64,000 nucleotides of DNA, from positions 1,302,001-1,366,000 of the forward strand of contig NZ_CP096203.1 of assembly GCF_023195755.1 (NCBI RefSeq). The letters run 5' to 3'. This DNA is from Chryseobacterium nepalense. Lineage in GTDB: Bacteria > Bacteroidota > Bacteroidia > Flavobacteriales > Weeksellaceae. Positions 9,240-18,332 of this stretch are shown piece after piece (the first letter of the stretch is position 1; every line of letters begins with the position of its first letter). A model generated the notes under the pieces. It was not told the origin of the DNA. It saw only the letters and a list, made by a program, of their open reading frames with translations, and made no database searches. A program made the translations under genes and the position numbers.

Positions 9240-9337
9240 GACTTTTTATTTTTGAATGATTGAACTTTAGCTCGCATATCATTCTGGTTTATCAAATATT
9301 TGCATATATCATACCACAATTAAATAGCAATTCCAAA

Positions 9338-10651
9338 TTACTTTTTATTGTAAGAAACTCTCCATACAATTCCGCTTACATCATCCGCAACAAGTAAGGA
9401 ACCATCGGCAATCTGCAGTACGCCTACCGGTCTTCCGTATACATCGCCTTTGGCTTCATTGGCAATAAATCCGGTAAGAAATGGCTGATACGGAGCTGAA
9501 GCTTTACCATTAGCAAAAGGAACGAATGCTACCTGATAACCGACCAGTGAAGACCGGTTCCAAGATCCATGCTGACCGATAAAAGCTCCGTTTTTATATT
9601 TCTCCGGAAACTGATTTCCAGTATAGAATGTTAATCCTAATGATGCGGTGTGACTTCCCAGCGGAACATCCGGAACAATAGTTTTTGCAACCAGATCAGG
9701 CTTTTCTCCTTTTCTCCTCGGGTCTTCATTTTTACCGAAATAAGCATAAGGCCAGCCATAAAAGGCATTCTGCTTTACACTGGTCAGATAATCCGGAACC
9801 AGCTCGTCCCCAAGCTCATCGCGCTCATTGACAACTGTCCACAGTTCACCGGTAACAGGGTTCCAGCTCATGCCTACGGGATTTCTTAAACCCGCAGCAT
9901 AAATTTTTTCTCCCGTTCCATCAGGATTGACTTCAAGAATGTTGGCTCTCCGTACTTCATTTTCCATTCCGTTTTCGCCAATGTTACTTCCTGAACCTAC
10001 GCTGATGTAAATTTTAGACTGGTCTTTATTGGCAATTAAATTCCTGGTCCAGTGATTATTGTATCCTCCTGCAGGAAGGTTGACGATCTTTTTACCAGGC
10101 TGGGTAATTTTTGTATCTCCAGACTTATAAGGATATACCCAAAGTCCGTCGGTATTGGCTACGTAAAATTTATCTTTAATGATAAGCATTCCGTAAGGCT
10201 GATTGAGCTTATCAAGAAATACGGAAGACGATTCGGGAATGCCATCCTTATTGGTATCACGATACAGGATGATCCTGTTGGCCGATTTGCCTCCGACCTC
10301 AGCATCACTTTTTCCGCTGATGTCATTTTTTATTTTTTCCGTTGTGGAACGTTCTGAATTGGAAAGGACAACAAAAATATCACCGTTTTCAGCCTGAATC
10401 ATATTTCTCGGGCTTTTTATATTATCAGCAAAACGCGTCACAGTAAATCCTTCCGGTGCAACAGGAGTTTTTCCCTGCGGCCACCCGATGACATTGCTGA
10501 ATTTATTTTTGGAGTTTTTCTCGTCGGGAGCGGGTAACTTCAATGTATCTGTTTCCGTGACAACCTCTTTTTCGATTGCTGTACTCTCCTTTTTATTTTC
10601 TTTACAGCTGAAAAAGATCAGCGCAAAAGCTGGTAGAAGATAATTTTTCAT
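9338..10651 (-). CDS. PQQ-dependent sugar dehydrogenase-like lipoprotein
   Basis: The 437-residue product starts with a lipoprotein signal (lipobox LIFFSC, Cys16) and continues with the six-bladed propeller of the glucose/sorbosone dehydrogenase family: PEGFTVTRFADNIKSPRNM, VSVGSGSNIGEN, AAGLRNPVGMSWNP, ERDELGDEL, and a C-terminal DDVSGIVWRV. Such enzymes oxidise sugars with PQQ on the outer face of a membrane. No PQQ biosynthesis gene is in the window, and some relatives have no proven activity, so the substrate is open. Confidence 0.88.
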   Translation of the reverse strand: MKNYLLPAFALIFFSCKENKKESTAIEKEVVTETDTLKLPAPDEKNSKNKFSNVIGWPQGKTPVAPEGFTVTRFADNIKSPRNMIQAENGDIFVVLSNSERSTTEKIKNDISGKSDAEVGGKSANRIILYRDTNKDGIPESSSVFLDKLNQPYGMLIIKDKFYVANTDGLWVYPYKSGDTKITQPGKKIVNLPAGGYNNHWTRNLIANKDQSKIYISVGSGSNIGENGMENEVRRANILEVNPDGTGEKIYAAGLRNPVGMSWNPVTGELWTVVNERDELGDELVPDYLTSVKQNAFYGWPYAYFGKNEDPRRKGEKPDLVAKTIVPDVPLGSHTASLGLTFYTGNQFPEKYKNGAFIGQHGSWNRSSLVGYQVAFVPFANGKASAPYQPFLTGFIANEAKGDVYGRPVGVLQIADGSLLVADDVSGIVWRVSYNKK

Positions 10652-10804
10652 AGATTTTAGTGATTATGGTTGGTAACAGACTTGCAAAAACTATTCCTTA
10701 AGAATCAGCAGTTTTTCTGATGTTTAAGAATTTATTATTATAGAATGTTTAGGCTTGTCATGTATTTTTATACTAGAATTAAAGCTGTTTAAACTATTTT
10801 AAAT

Positions 10805-10942
10805 TTAACCACAAAAGAGGCAAAAGGCTATTTTAAAGTTTTTATTAGAGAAAACAAAGTTCTCAAAAGAATAAAAATCAAAGATTTAATGTTATGAACT
10901 TTAATTAAAAGTATCCAAATCTTTTGCTTCTTTTGCGGTTAA
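10805..10942. repeat. Small inverted-repeat element with 22-bp ends (MITE-like)
   Basis: The ends 10805-10826 and 10921-10942 are inverted copies matching at 20 of 22 positions (core ACAAAAGAGGCAAAAG against its complement). The 94-bp interior is AT-rich without a reading frame. The element fills most of the gap between the sugar dehydrogenase and SnoaL-like genes. No target-site duplication is obvious. Confidence 0.6.
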
Positions 10943-10974
10943 CAGAAAGTTTAAACAAGTAAATTAAGTTAAAG

Positions 10975-11313
10975 TCAGCTGACTACAAAAGCCTTCAATT
11001 CAGCTAACTTTCCGTCTTCAAATCTCCAGACGTCACAGTATTCATAATCGACCCATTCCGAATTCTCGTTTAGTAAACTGATGGTTCCCATAGCGGTCAG
11101 ATAATTACCTTCTTCAATCATTAATGCAACTTCAAATTTTGGAGGTTCCTTGTATGCTTCATGCATATAGGCTCTTACCTCATCAATTCCTTTAAGCGTA
11201 CGGTCACCAATAAAATCCCAATGGGTATCTTTTGTACAAAAGTTCAAAAATCCTTCGTGGTGGCCTGCTGCAATACAGGCATTAGCTTCCTGTAATATCG
11301 ACTTTAAATCCAT
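10975..11313 (-). CDS. SnoaL-like / NTF2-fold protein
   Basis: The 112-residue protein has the cone-shaped NTF2-like layout: an N-terminal helix pair (ILQEANACIAAGHHEGFLNF), then strands with WDFIGDRTLKGIDEVRAYM and a closing DVWRFEDGKLAELKAFVV. The fold houses polyketide cyclases, isomerases and many uncharacterised small-molecule binders, so no reaction is assigned. It stands alone. Confidence 0.82.
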   Translation of the reverse strand: MDLKSILQEANACIAAGHHEGFLNFCTKDTHWDFIGDRTLKGIDEVRAYMHEAYKEPPKFEVALMIEEGNYLTAMGTISLLNENSEWVDYEYCDVWRFEDGKLAELKAFVVS

Positions 11314-11476
11314 AATGTTTATTTTTCATGTAAAGTTGATTCTAATGCTGCTAAAAATGTACCGACGTATGTGATGTCTGCGATACACTTATGGCTTTAA
11401 TTATCCGGAAATAACTCCACCTCAATATACTTATTAAAAATATTTTGAAGCTTGGAAAATTAAAATTGCTTATATT

Positions 11477-12568
11477 CTACTGATGTCGCACAATATGCGA
11501 TTTAGGCCTGTATTTTTTATCAAGATCTTGTATCATGGCAATGGTCTGATCAGAAATTACATAGGCATCTTTAGTCCTCTTTGCTGACTTATTATACAGA
11601 TATACAAAATTAAACGGATCCTCAATATGTTTGATCAATTGTTTCTTATACCCTGCCTTTTCAATAATATTAGCCATATAATATCCCGGGATGTGCCCGC
11701 TTGTATTCCATCCTTTAAACAGCTTATTTAATTTTAACTGTGATTTCTCCAAAGGTTTTACAGAAAGTAAGGAATCAATATTTTTTAACGTTTTGTAACC
11801 GTCAGATAGAAAACTCTCGGGATATCCGCGCTGAAATTCCAGCAAATTTTTAGCATCCTCTCCCTGATATCTTTTGTCTATAAGGTCAGCCGACCCTTCA
11901 TTCAGAATTCTTTGTAGCATACTTACGATGACAAGATCATTTTGGTCAGCATCAAAATCCATTCTTGGCCGCAACACATGCTGAAACTCATGGCCACCCA
12001 ATACCCCCATTTTATTATAGTCATTGAAATAAGCAGCCAGTAAAGTGTAAATCATCCAGCCATTTTCCACATGCGCATCATTATGAATAGGGATAATCGT
12101 AATTTTATATTCCGGAGCTTTTTTATGATCTTTTTTAGGCAGCATCTGATAACTATACTGATAAGAAAGATCAAGGTATTTTTCCGGCTGTTGTTCAATG
12201 TTCTTAAGATAAGCTTTCATCTTATCTTCATTAACCTTGTATTCATTGATGATGTAGGTCCACCAGTTATTATAAGGATCTTTGAGCCTTTGTTGGAGTT
12301 TTGCTTCATTTTTTGGCATGTAGACTGTTTCCATGATTTTCCTGTAATTATCGGTATAAATACTGTCGACTCCCTGATCTTTAAGATAAACCTGTATGGC
12401 TTCATTTTTCATGAGATGCTTCCATTCCAAAGGATCAACCGGCTGGTCTTTTTTTAATTTATCCGTAATCCTGAAATACTCCCAACATACAGAATCGTCA
12501 AATTTTTGTGAATATAAGAATTGAGATGCCTGTAAAATACAAATTATTAAAAGTAATCGTTTTATCAT
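11477..12568 (-). CDS. Secreted putative zinc-dependent peptidase (HEFQH motif)
   Basis: The 363-residue product has a signal peptide (MIKRLLLIICILQASQFLYSQ). Near the middle it has GGHEFQHVL, a zincin HExxH motif, and about 30 residues later NEGSADLID, whose Glu fits the third zinc ligand of gluzincins. This resembles the DUF5700-type putative zinc peptidases of Bacteroidota as I remember them; substrate unknown. It is probably periplasmic. It lies 55 bp downstream of the GH3 stop, but a TAnnTTTG box in that gap suggests its own promoter. Confidence 0.72.
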   Translation of the reverse strand: MIKRLLLIICILQASQFLYSQKFDDSVCWEYFRITDKLKKDQPVDPLEWKHLMKNEAIQVYLKDQGVDSIYTDNYRKIMETVYMPKNEAKLQQRLKDPYNNWWTYIINEYKVNEDKMKAYLKNIEQQPEKYLDLSYQYSYQMLPKKDHKKAPEYKITIIPIHNDAHVENGWMIYTLLAAYFNDYNKMGVLGGHEFQHVLRPRMDFDADQNDLVIVSMLQRILNEGSADLIDKRYQGEDAKNLLEFQRGYPESFLSDGYKTLKNIDSLLSVKPLEKSQLKLNKLFKGWNTSGHIPGYYMANIIEKAGYKKQLIKHIEDPFNFVYLYNKSAKRTKDAYVISDQTIAMIQDLDKKYRPKSHIVRHQ

Positions 12569-12592
12569 TATTTATAACCCTTATTAATGCAG

Positions 12593-12600
12593 CAAATATA
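12593..12600 (-). promoter_or_regulatory. Candidate -7 box for the zinc peptidase gene
   Basis: The complement reads TATATTTG, matching TAnnTTTG, 25 bp before the ATG at 12568. A TTG lies 16 bp further upstream, a short spacing. Confidence 0.5.
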
Positions 12601-12623
12601 ATTAAATAAGCAAATACAATTTA

Positions 12624-15287
12624 TTACTCCACCTCGATATTCTGTTTCAGCGGAAGGTTTTTTGAAGAATTCCCGACAAAAATCCGGTAGGTTCCCTTTT
12701 CAACAATCCAGTTCATTTTCTCGTCTAAAAACTGTAATTCTTTCACCGGAACTTCAATAGTTACCTGCTTAGATTCACCCGGTTTTAAATATACTTTTTG
12801 AAATCCTTTCAGTTCAATAATCGATCTTGAAACTGAAGCGAGTAAATCTTTCACATAAAGCTGTATAACCTCACTGCCCTCTTTTGAACCTGTATTCTTT
12901 ACATTGACTGTAGCAGTAATCGTATCTTTTGTTGTAAACTGTAGTTTATTTAACTGTAAATCCGAAATTTCAAAAGTCGTATAGCTTAATCCGAAACCAA
13001 AAGGATACAGCGGTTCGCCACTCAGATCATAATAGTCATTTCCACGTCCGGTCGGATGATGATTGTAAGACAACGGGAGTTGCCCCTCTTCTACCGGAAA
13101 AGTAATTGGTAATTTCCCCGAAGGATTTTCAACCCCGAAAAGAACTTTGGCCACCGCATTTCCCCCCTCTTCTCCCGGATACCAGATGTCTAAAATAGCT
13201 CCGACCTTATCTTTCCAATCGGTTGTTTTAATTGCTGAGCCCCCCGCCAGCACTACTGTTACCGGTTTATTTAATTTTGAAATTTCATGAATAAATGATT
13301 CCTGGTTTCCGGGAAGACTGAGCGAAGACCGGTCCTGAAATTCCCCTTCGTGAATTCCTGCGGTTACAATGATATAATCTGCTTGCTGAGCGAGTTTTAC
13401 AGCTTCATTAAAATCCTTTTGGTAGTCTGGCAAACCATAATTCCAGATCAGCTCAATATTCGCTTCTCCCCTGTTTTCATGAAATTCCACGGCAATGTCA
13501 TATTGTTTTCCTTCCACAAAATCAAGTCCGATCGTTTGGGTTGAATAGCTTAACTTTTCCCAGTGGTCGATCAGCAGTTTTCCATTTAAAAATAATCTGA
13601 ATCCATCATTTCCACGCAGTCCCAATTGGTATTTCCCTGAATTGGGTGCTTTCAGTTTTCCTGTCCAGCGCACGCTATAGTTATCAGGCTGCAATTTTTC
13701 AGGATCGGGGGAATACAATGTCCATTTAAAATTCAAGTCTTCGTCTTGTTTTTCAAAAGCGGGATTGCCTTTTAATTCAGGATTAGAGAAATACATTCCT
13801 TTTAATCCTTTCTCATTTTCAGAAGATAAAAACTCACCAGGAACAGTCACAAACTTCTTCAGATTCCAGTCGATTCCTTTTGAATAAGTAATTTCGATAT
13901 TTTTATTTTTAACGAAATCTTTAATTCCGTCCAGAATGCTGACCTTCTTATTTCCGGGACCTGAATAACCGCCCAATCTTGCATCCACCGCATCAGTCCC
14001 GACAATCAGAATCTTTTTCATCGTTTCTGGAACCGGAAGTGTTTTATTGGTATTCTGAAGGAGAACAAAAGATTCAACGGCTGCTTTTTCGGCTAGAGCT
14101 TTATGGTTGATTTTCTTTAATTCCTGAATTTGTTGATCCGAAACGTAAGGACTTTCGAACAAGCCTAATTCAAATTTTGCCTTTAAAACCCTTGCTACCG
14201 CATCGTCAATTCTCTGCTGAGAAATCCTTCCGTCCAGAAACGGCGGGATGAAAAGTTTGTAATGCTTATATTCAGTCTGAAAGATAACGTCTAAGCCTGC
14301 ATTCATCGCCTGTGCAGAAGCATCTTCATAATCTTTCGCGGTAAAATGCAGTACATTGGCACCGCCTACTGCACTCGCATCACTGATGACGAAGCCCGTA
14401 AAATTCCATTCTTTTTTTAATTTTTCTGTCAACAACCAATGATTGGCTGTCGAAGGTCTTCCATCCAGCAGATTATAAGAGGTCATTACCGAGCGGCTTT
14501 TTCCCTGATGAAAGGCTTTTTCAAATGGAATTAAATGAGTTTCCTCCAGATATCTTTTGCTCCAGTGAATCGGATACGAATCTCTTCCTCCTTCTCCGAC
14601 ATTGGCCAGAAAATGTTTGGGAGTCGTAATAATTCCGTTGTTTTCAAAAGAGCTGACAAAATTGACACCCATCACAGAAGTCAGGAACGGATCTTCACCA
14701 TACGTTTCTTCGGTTCTTCCCCAACGGACATCGCTTGCCAGGTTTACAACCGGTGTTAAAATCTGGCGGATTCCTCTCAGTTTTGATTCTTTGGCAATGG
14801 CTGTAGAAACTTCTTTCATCAGGTCAGGATTAAAGGTTGCTGCGAGCCCTATAGCCTGTGGAAAAGCCGTAGCACCCTCACGCATCAATCCGTGCAAAGC
14901 TTCATCAAAAGGGATGATCGGGATTCCCAATCTTGATTCTTGAACAAAATATTTCTGGATAGCATTGATTTTCCTGGCCAGTTTTTCTGCATCTTCATTG
15001 GCATTATACGTTAACAGCTGACCTGCCGCTCCGCCTCCCTGATTTCCCGCGCTGACCTGCAGCCCAAAAATTCCGTGTGCATATTGATCTTTAGGTACAT
15101 GATCCAAATCTCCGGGAATCATAAAGCATTGCCAGAATTTTTCTTCGGGTGTCATTCTTTTTAATAAGTCCTGAACCCTCGCTTCAACAGGCTGCTTCGG
15201 GTCTTTGTATAATGGTTTTTGAGCAAAAGTAATTACAGTACCCAATAAGAATATTCCTATAATTTTAAAACGAAGTTTACAACGCAT
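12624..15287 (-). CDS. Glycoside hydrolase family 3 with PA14 insert (beta-glucosidase/xylosidase-like)
   Basis: The 887-residue secreted enzyme starts at the ATG at 15287; a GTG one codon earlier is less likely. Order: signal peptide; GH3 (alpha/beta)8 domain with GEDPFLTS and the nucleophile Asp in FVISDASAVG; GH3 C domain beginning near FVLLQNTNKTLPV; a PA14 insert (about 485-625, YQLGLRGNDGFRLFLNGK); the rest of the C domain (GEEGGNAVAKVLFG); and a fibronectin III-like C-terminal domain. PA14 inserts in GH3 commonly shape oligosaccharide specificity. It is next to a GH29 fucosidase, which suggests glycan degradation in the periplasm. Confidence 0.93.
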   Translation of the reverse strand: MRCKLRFKIIGIFLLGTVITFAQKPLYKDPKQPVEARVQDLLKRMTPEEKFWQCFMIPGDLDHVPKDQYAHGIFGLQVSAGNQGGGAAGQLLTYNANEDAEKLARKINAIQKYFVQESRLGIPIIPFDEALHGLMREGATAFPQAIGLAATFNPDLMKEVSTAIAKESKLRGIRQILTPVVNLASDVRWGRTEETYGEDPFLTSVMGVNFVSSFENNGIITTPKHFLANVGEGGRDSYPIHWSKRYLEETHLIPFEKAFHQGKSRSVMTSYNLLDGRPSTANHWLLTEKLKKEWNFTGFVISDASAVGGANVLHFTAKDYEDASAQAMNAGLDVIFQTEYKHYKLFIPPFLDGRISQQRIDDAVARVLKAKFELGLFESPYVSDQQIQELKKINHKALAEKAAVESFVLLQNTNKTLPVPETMKKILIVGTDAVDARLGGYSGPGNKKVSILDGIKDFVKNKNIEITYSKGIDWNLKKFVTVPGEFLSSENEKGLKGMYFSNPELKGNPAFEKQDEDLNFKWTLYSPDPEKLQPDNYSVRWTGKLKAPNSGKYQLGLRGNDGFRLFLNGKLLIDHWEKLSYSTQTIGLDFVEGKQYDIAVEFHENRGEANIELIWNYGLPDYQKDFNEAVKLAQQADYIIVTAGIHEGEFQDRSSLSLPGNQESFIHEISKLNKPVTVVLAGGSAIKTTDWKDKVGAILDIWYPGEEGGNAVAKVLFGVENPSGKLPITFPVEEGQLPLSYNHHPTGRGNDYYDLSGEPLYPFGFGLSYTTFEISDLQLNKLQFTTKDTITATVNVKNTGSKEGSEVIQLYVKDLLASVSRSIIELKGFQKVYLKPGESKQVTIEVPVKELQFLDEKMNWIVEKGTYRIFVGNSSKNLPLKQNIEVE

Positions 15288-15313
15288 CACGAAAATAATT
15301 TAGTTTAAATAAG

Positions 15314-15522
15314 TTCTTTTGTCTTAAAACAAAAGAACCAAAAGTTCAAGACCTGGAACTCTTCGCTAAAAATAAAATCTGTTCTCTAAAAATTCTAAAA
15401 CTCGCGCGAATTTAATATTTGTTCTTCGGTTCAATATTGTTAACGCGCTCAAACAGTAGAATTTTCTTAACGTTCACATATTTTCATTTTCTTAACGCTC
15501 CGATTTCTTAGGTCGTTTTGAT
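15314..15522 (+). repeat. Dispersed repeat, first-half copy of the 312-bp family
   Basis: This segment starts with the hairpin CTTTTGT...ACAAAAG and follows, with about 15-20 percent divergence, the first 205 bp of the tandem unit at 52309: TTCAAGAC, CGCTAAAAA, CTAAAACTCGCGCGA, GGTTCTTCGGTT and TTAACG-type blocks appear in the same order and orientation. The second half of the unit (the GATGACAGAG part) is absent here. Confidence 0.75.
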
Positions 15523-15544
15523 ATCAAATAGTCTACAATTTGAA

Positions 15545-16987
15545 CTATTGTGTAATTTGAATTACGGTTGAATATTTCAATTGATTTCTTTTTTCCGGCA
15601 AATCAACTTTAATTACATTTCCTGATTGTTTCCATTGAATTTTATTTTTTAATCCTAAAACTTTCAGTGATTTTGGTTTAAAATTCTCCGGAATGGTAAA
15701 ATCTAATGTTGATGGAGATTTATAATTTGTTTTTTCGTCCAGGTGAAAAATATTCATTGTTTTTCCGTCTTTGCTTTGGGTGTAGTAAAAGTTTCCGTCG
15801 TGATAAGGCGCTACACTTCTTGTCGCAAAAACGGCAGACTGGTTTTGATCCATCCAGCCGGAAATCTCTTTTAATCTTTCGTAAACAATTGGATCATAAT
15901 CTCCGGTTGGCCCGGGAGCAATATTCATCAGGTAATTTCCTCCTCGTGAAATAATTTTCACCAATGTTTCAATAATTTTCTGCGAAGATTTGTAGTTATC
16001 GTTCGGGACATACGAAAAAGAATCTCCCATCGTAATGCAGCTTTCCCAGGGAATCGAGAGCGGTTTTTCCGGAACGGCCTGCTCCGGCGTTACATAATTT
16101 TCCCATTTTCCGGGAACCGTACGGTCTACGATGATGATTCCGGGTTGATTTTTCCGGGCCATCGTCCCTATTTTATCCATATCAATATCCTGTTCTACTT
16201 TGATGGTTCGTTGCCATTCGACGTTGGGATCAATGGTATTGAATGGGCGCACCCAGCCTCCGTCCAGCCAGAGAATATCAATTTTTCCGTAATTGGAAGT
16301 AATTTCATTCAACTGATTAAAAGTAAAATTCTTAAAACTGTTCCATTTCTCAGGATATTTTTTCGGATCATAATTCACATTACGGTCTTTTGGCGGAAAG
16401 TAGGACCACCAATAATCGTCGGAATGCCAGTCGGGTTTTGAAAAATAGGCCCCGATCTTAAATCCTTCTTTGCGGAAAGTATTGAAAATCTCTTTGGTAA
16501 CGTCTGCTTTCGGATTTTTGGAAAAAGGTGTTTTCGGAGAGGTTATTTTGTAATCCGACTGTTGTGTATCGAACATGGCGAAGCCATCATGATGTTTTGT
16601 TGTGAACACCACATATTTCATTCCTGCTTTTTTTACAGCATCCGCCCATTTTTGCGGATTAAACTGTACCGGGTTGAAAGTAGTCTGGAGGTTTTCGTAG
16701 TTTTTCAGGTATTCATAGTATGATGTTCCGTGTTCGGGTTTTCTTTGGGTCCAGGATTCATCTTCCGGGCAAAGGCTCCAGCTTTCGACAATTCCCCACT
16801 GGCTGTATGTTCCCCAATGCATGAACAGTCCGAATTTCAGATCCTGCCAGTTTTCAAGATTTTTCTCAACCAAAGGATCGTCCGGTTTCTGATATCCTTC
16901 TGAAACATTGTGTGCCTGTGATAAAAATATCGATGAGGTGAGTAAAGCGGAGAGAAATACGGTTTTCGTTTTTAGCCTGATGAACAT
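15545..16987 (-). CDS. Alpha-L-fucosidase, GH29
   Basis: The ATG at 16987 gives a 480-residue product with a signal peptide (MFIRLKTKTVFLSALLTSS); an upstream start at 17023 lies inside a palindrome and was rejected. GH29 hallmarks are KFGLFMHWGTYS, the KYVVFTTKHHDGF block and the nucleophile Asp in DILWLDGGWV. The enzyme releases L-fucose from glycans, probably in the periplasm. It is 257 bp upstream of the GH3 gene with repeat DNA in between, so co-transcription is uncertain. Confidence 0.93.
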   Translation of the reverse strand: MFIRLKTKTVFLSALLTSSIFLSQAHNVSEGYQKPDDPLVEKNLENWQDLKFGLFMHWGTYSQWGIVESWSLCPEDESWTQRKPEHGTSYYEYLKNYENLQTTFNPVQFNPQKWADAVKKAGMKYVVFTTKHHDGFAMFDTQQSDYKITSPKTPFSKNPKADVTKEIFNTFRKEGFKIGAYFSKPDWHSDDYWWSYFPPKDRNVNYDPKKYPEKWNSFKNFTFNQLNEITSNYGKIDILWLDGGWVRPFNTIDPNVEWQRTIKVEQDIDMDKIGTMARKNQPGIIIVDRTVPGKWENYVTPEQAVPEKPLSIPWESCITMGDSFSYVPNDNYKSSQKIIETLVKIISRGGNYLMNIAPGPTGDYDPIVYERLKEISGWMDQNQSAVFATRSVAPYHDGNFYYTQSKDGKTMNIFHLDEKTNYKSPSTLDFTIPENFKPKSLKVLGLKNKIQWKQSGNVIKVDLPEKRNQLKYSTVIQITQ

Positions 16988-17001
16988 GAAGTTTTCGTTT
17001 T

Positions 17002-17023
17002 TTGCTAAATTAATATTTAGCAA
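17002..17023. promoter_or_regulatory. Perfect palindrome in the fucosidase leader, candidate operator
   Basis: TTGCTAAAT-TAAT-ATTTAGCAA is a 9-bp perfect inverted repeat with a 4-bp spacer, 15 bp upstream of the fucosidase ATG. There is no T-tract suited to a terminator on the minus strand, so a protein-binding site is more likely. Confidence 0.5.
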
Positions 17024-17088
17024 GAAAATTTTAACAAAAAAGATATAAAAGTTTGAAATTTTCCTTTTGCTGAATTAATCACGTATCA

Positions 17089-17302
17089 ACTAAAATAGTT
17101 TTCTGTTTTAGTTTAATCCGACGGTTTAGACTGAAATAATTTTCTGTTTTTATCTAATCCGGCAGTTTAAACTTAAATAATTTTGTGTTTTAGTTTAATC
17201 CGATAGTTTAGACTTAAATAGTTTTGTGTTTTTGTTTAATCCGACAGTTTAGACTGAAAGAGTTTTCTGTTTTTGTCTAATCCGGCAGTTTAAACTTAAA
17301 TG
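17089..17302 (+). repeat. Tandem repeat, five 41-bp units plus a partial sixth
   Basis: Units start at 17089, 17130, 17171, 17212 and 17253, each exactly 41 bp, with a partial unit from 17294. Consensus pieces are ACTTAAATAGTTTTGTG, TTTAATCCGACAG and TTTAG. Units 2 and 5 are most alike (TCTAATCCGGCAGTTTAA). Each junction is near-palindromic (AGTTTAAACT or AGTTTAGACT). Confidence 0.93.
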
Positions 17303-17362
17303 TAATACTATTAGGATTCCATCTGATCATTTATTTTAACATGGGAATCTTGAAAATGTAAA

Positions 17363-18259
17363 TTAATATATTAAATTCTCAAATGCTTTTTCAACCTGAG
17401 GATATTTGAATTCAAAACCATTCAATATTAGTTTTTCGGGATAGACATTTCTGCTTTTCAGTAATAATTCGGTTTGTGTTTTTAGAAATACGGACGCTAT
17501 TTCCAATTGCCAGACCGGCGCGTTTAAACCAAACGGCACCTTCATTGCTTTTCTTAATTTCATCATGAATTCTTCGTTGGATAATGGTTCCGGAGCGGTT
17601 ATGTTGATTGGACCGGAAAGATTTTCATGCTCCAAAATAAACTCAACAGCTTTGCAAAAATCATCAATGTGAACCCAGCTTACGTTCTGGTCTCCTCTTC
17701 CCTGTTTCCCGCCCAGCCCGAGTTTTGTTAACATTTTTAATTTAGGAAAAGCGCCTCCATAATTTCCTAAGACAATAGAAGTTCGTAAAGCAACTTTTCG
17801 TACATTTTCTGTTTTTACTTTAAAAAATTCGCTTTCCCAGCTTCTGCAGATATTCATTGAAAAATCATCACCGATTACTCCGTTTTCCTCTGTATTTAAA
17901 TGTGTTTCTGAATGAATATAAATTGTTGCTGAACTTGCATTCAGCCAGACTTTAGGCTTACTGATACATTCATTAACTGCCTGCTGAAGAACTTTTGTAC
18001 TTTCTATCCTGGATGAATAAATTTCCTTTTTGTTTTTGTCTGTGTAACGGCAATCGACTGATTTTCCTGCAAGGTTGATGATGACATCAGCATTTTCAAG
18101 GATCCTTTTCCATTCGCCCAACGTTTTTGCATCCCAATAGATTTCATTTTTATGCTTTTGATTCCGGGTTAAAACATACACCTGATGACCTTTTCCGGTA
18201 AAGTAATTTTTAAGGTTTTTGCCGAGAAACCCCGTTCCGGCTGCAATGATTATTTTCAT
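17363..18259 (-). CDS. TIGR01777-family epimerase (SDR39U1-like)
   Basis: The 298-residue protein has MKIIIAAGTGFLGKNLKNYF, an NADP-binding loop with Ala-Gly-Thr-Gly as in the TIGR01777 group, then NLAGKSVDCRYTDKNKKEI and SRIESTKVL, which are characteristic of that family. The C-terminal KNVYPEKL/GFEFKYP segment (DUF1731) is present. The reaction is unknown; the family often neighbours SRPBCC and membrane proteins, as here. It ends the minus-strand block that begins at the GbsR gene. Confidence 0.9.
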   Translation of the reverse strand: MKIIIAAGTGFLGKNLKNYFTGKGHQVYVLTRNQKHKNEIYWDAKTLGEWKRILENADVIINLAGKSVDCRYTDKNKKEIYSSRIESTKVLQQAVNECISKPKVWLNASSATIYIHSETHLNTEENGVIGDDFSMNICRSWESEFFKVKTENVRKVALRTSIVLGNYGGAFPKLKMLTKLGLGGKQGRGDQNVSWVHIDDFCKAVEFILEHENLSGPINITAPEPLSNEEFMMKLRKAMKVPFGLNAPVWQLEIASVFLKTQTELLLKSRNVYPEKLILNGFEFKYPQVEKAFENLIY

Positions 18260-18332
18260 TTTATGGTTGGTTTTTGATGGTAATTTGTTTATTGTTTAAC
18301 AGGATTTATCCTGTTTTCTTCCAAGATGCTAC

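Noticed and set aside
17089..17302. CRISPR array
   Set aside because: The units are contiguous 41-bp repeats without spacers.
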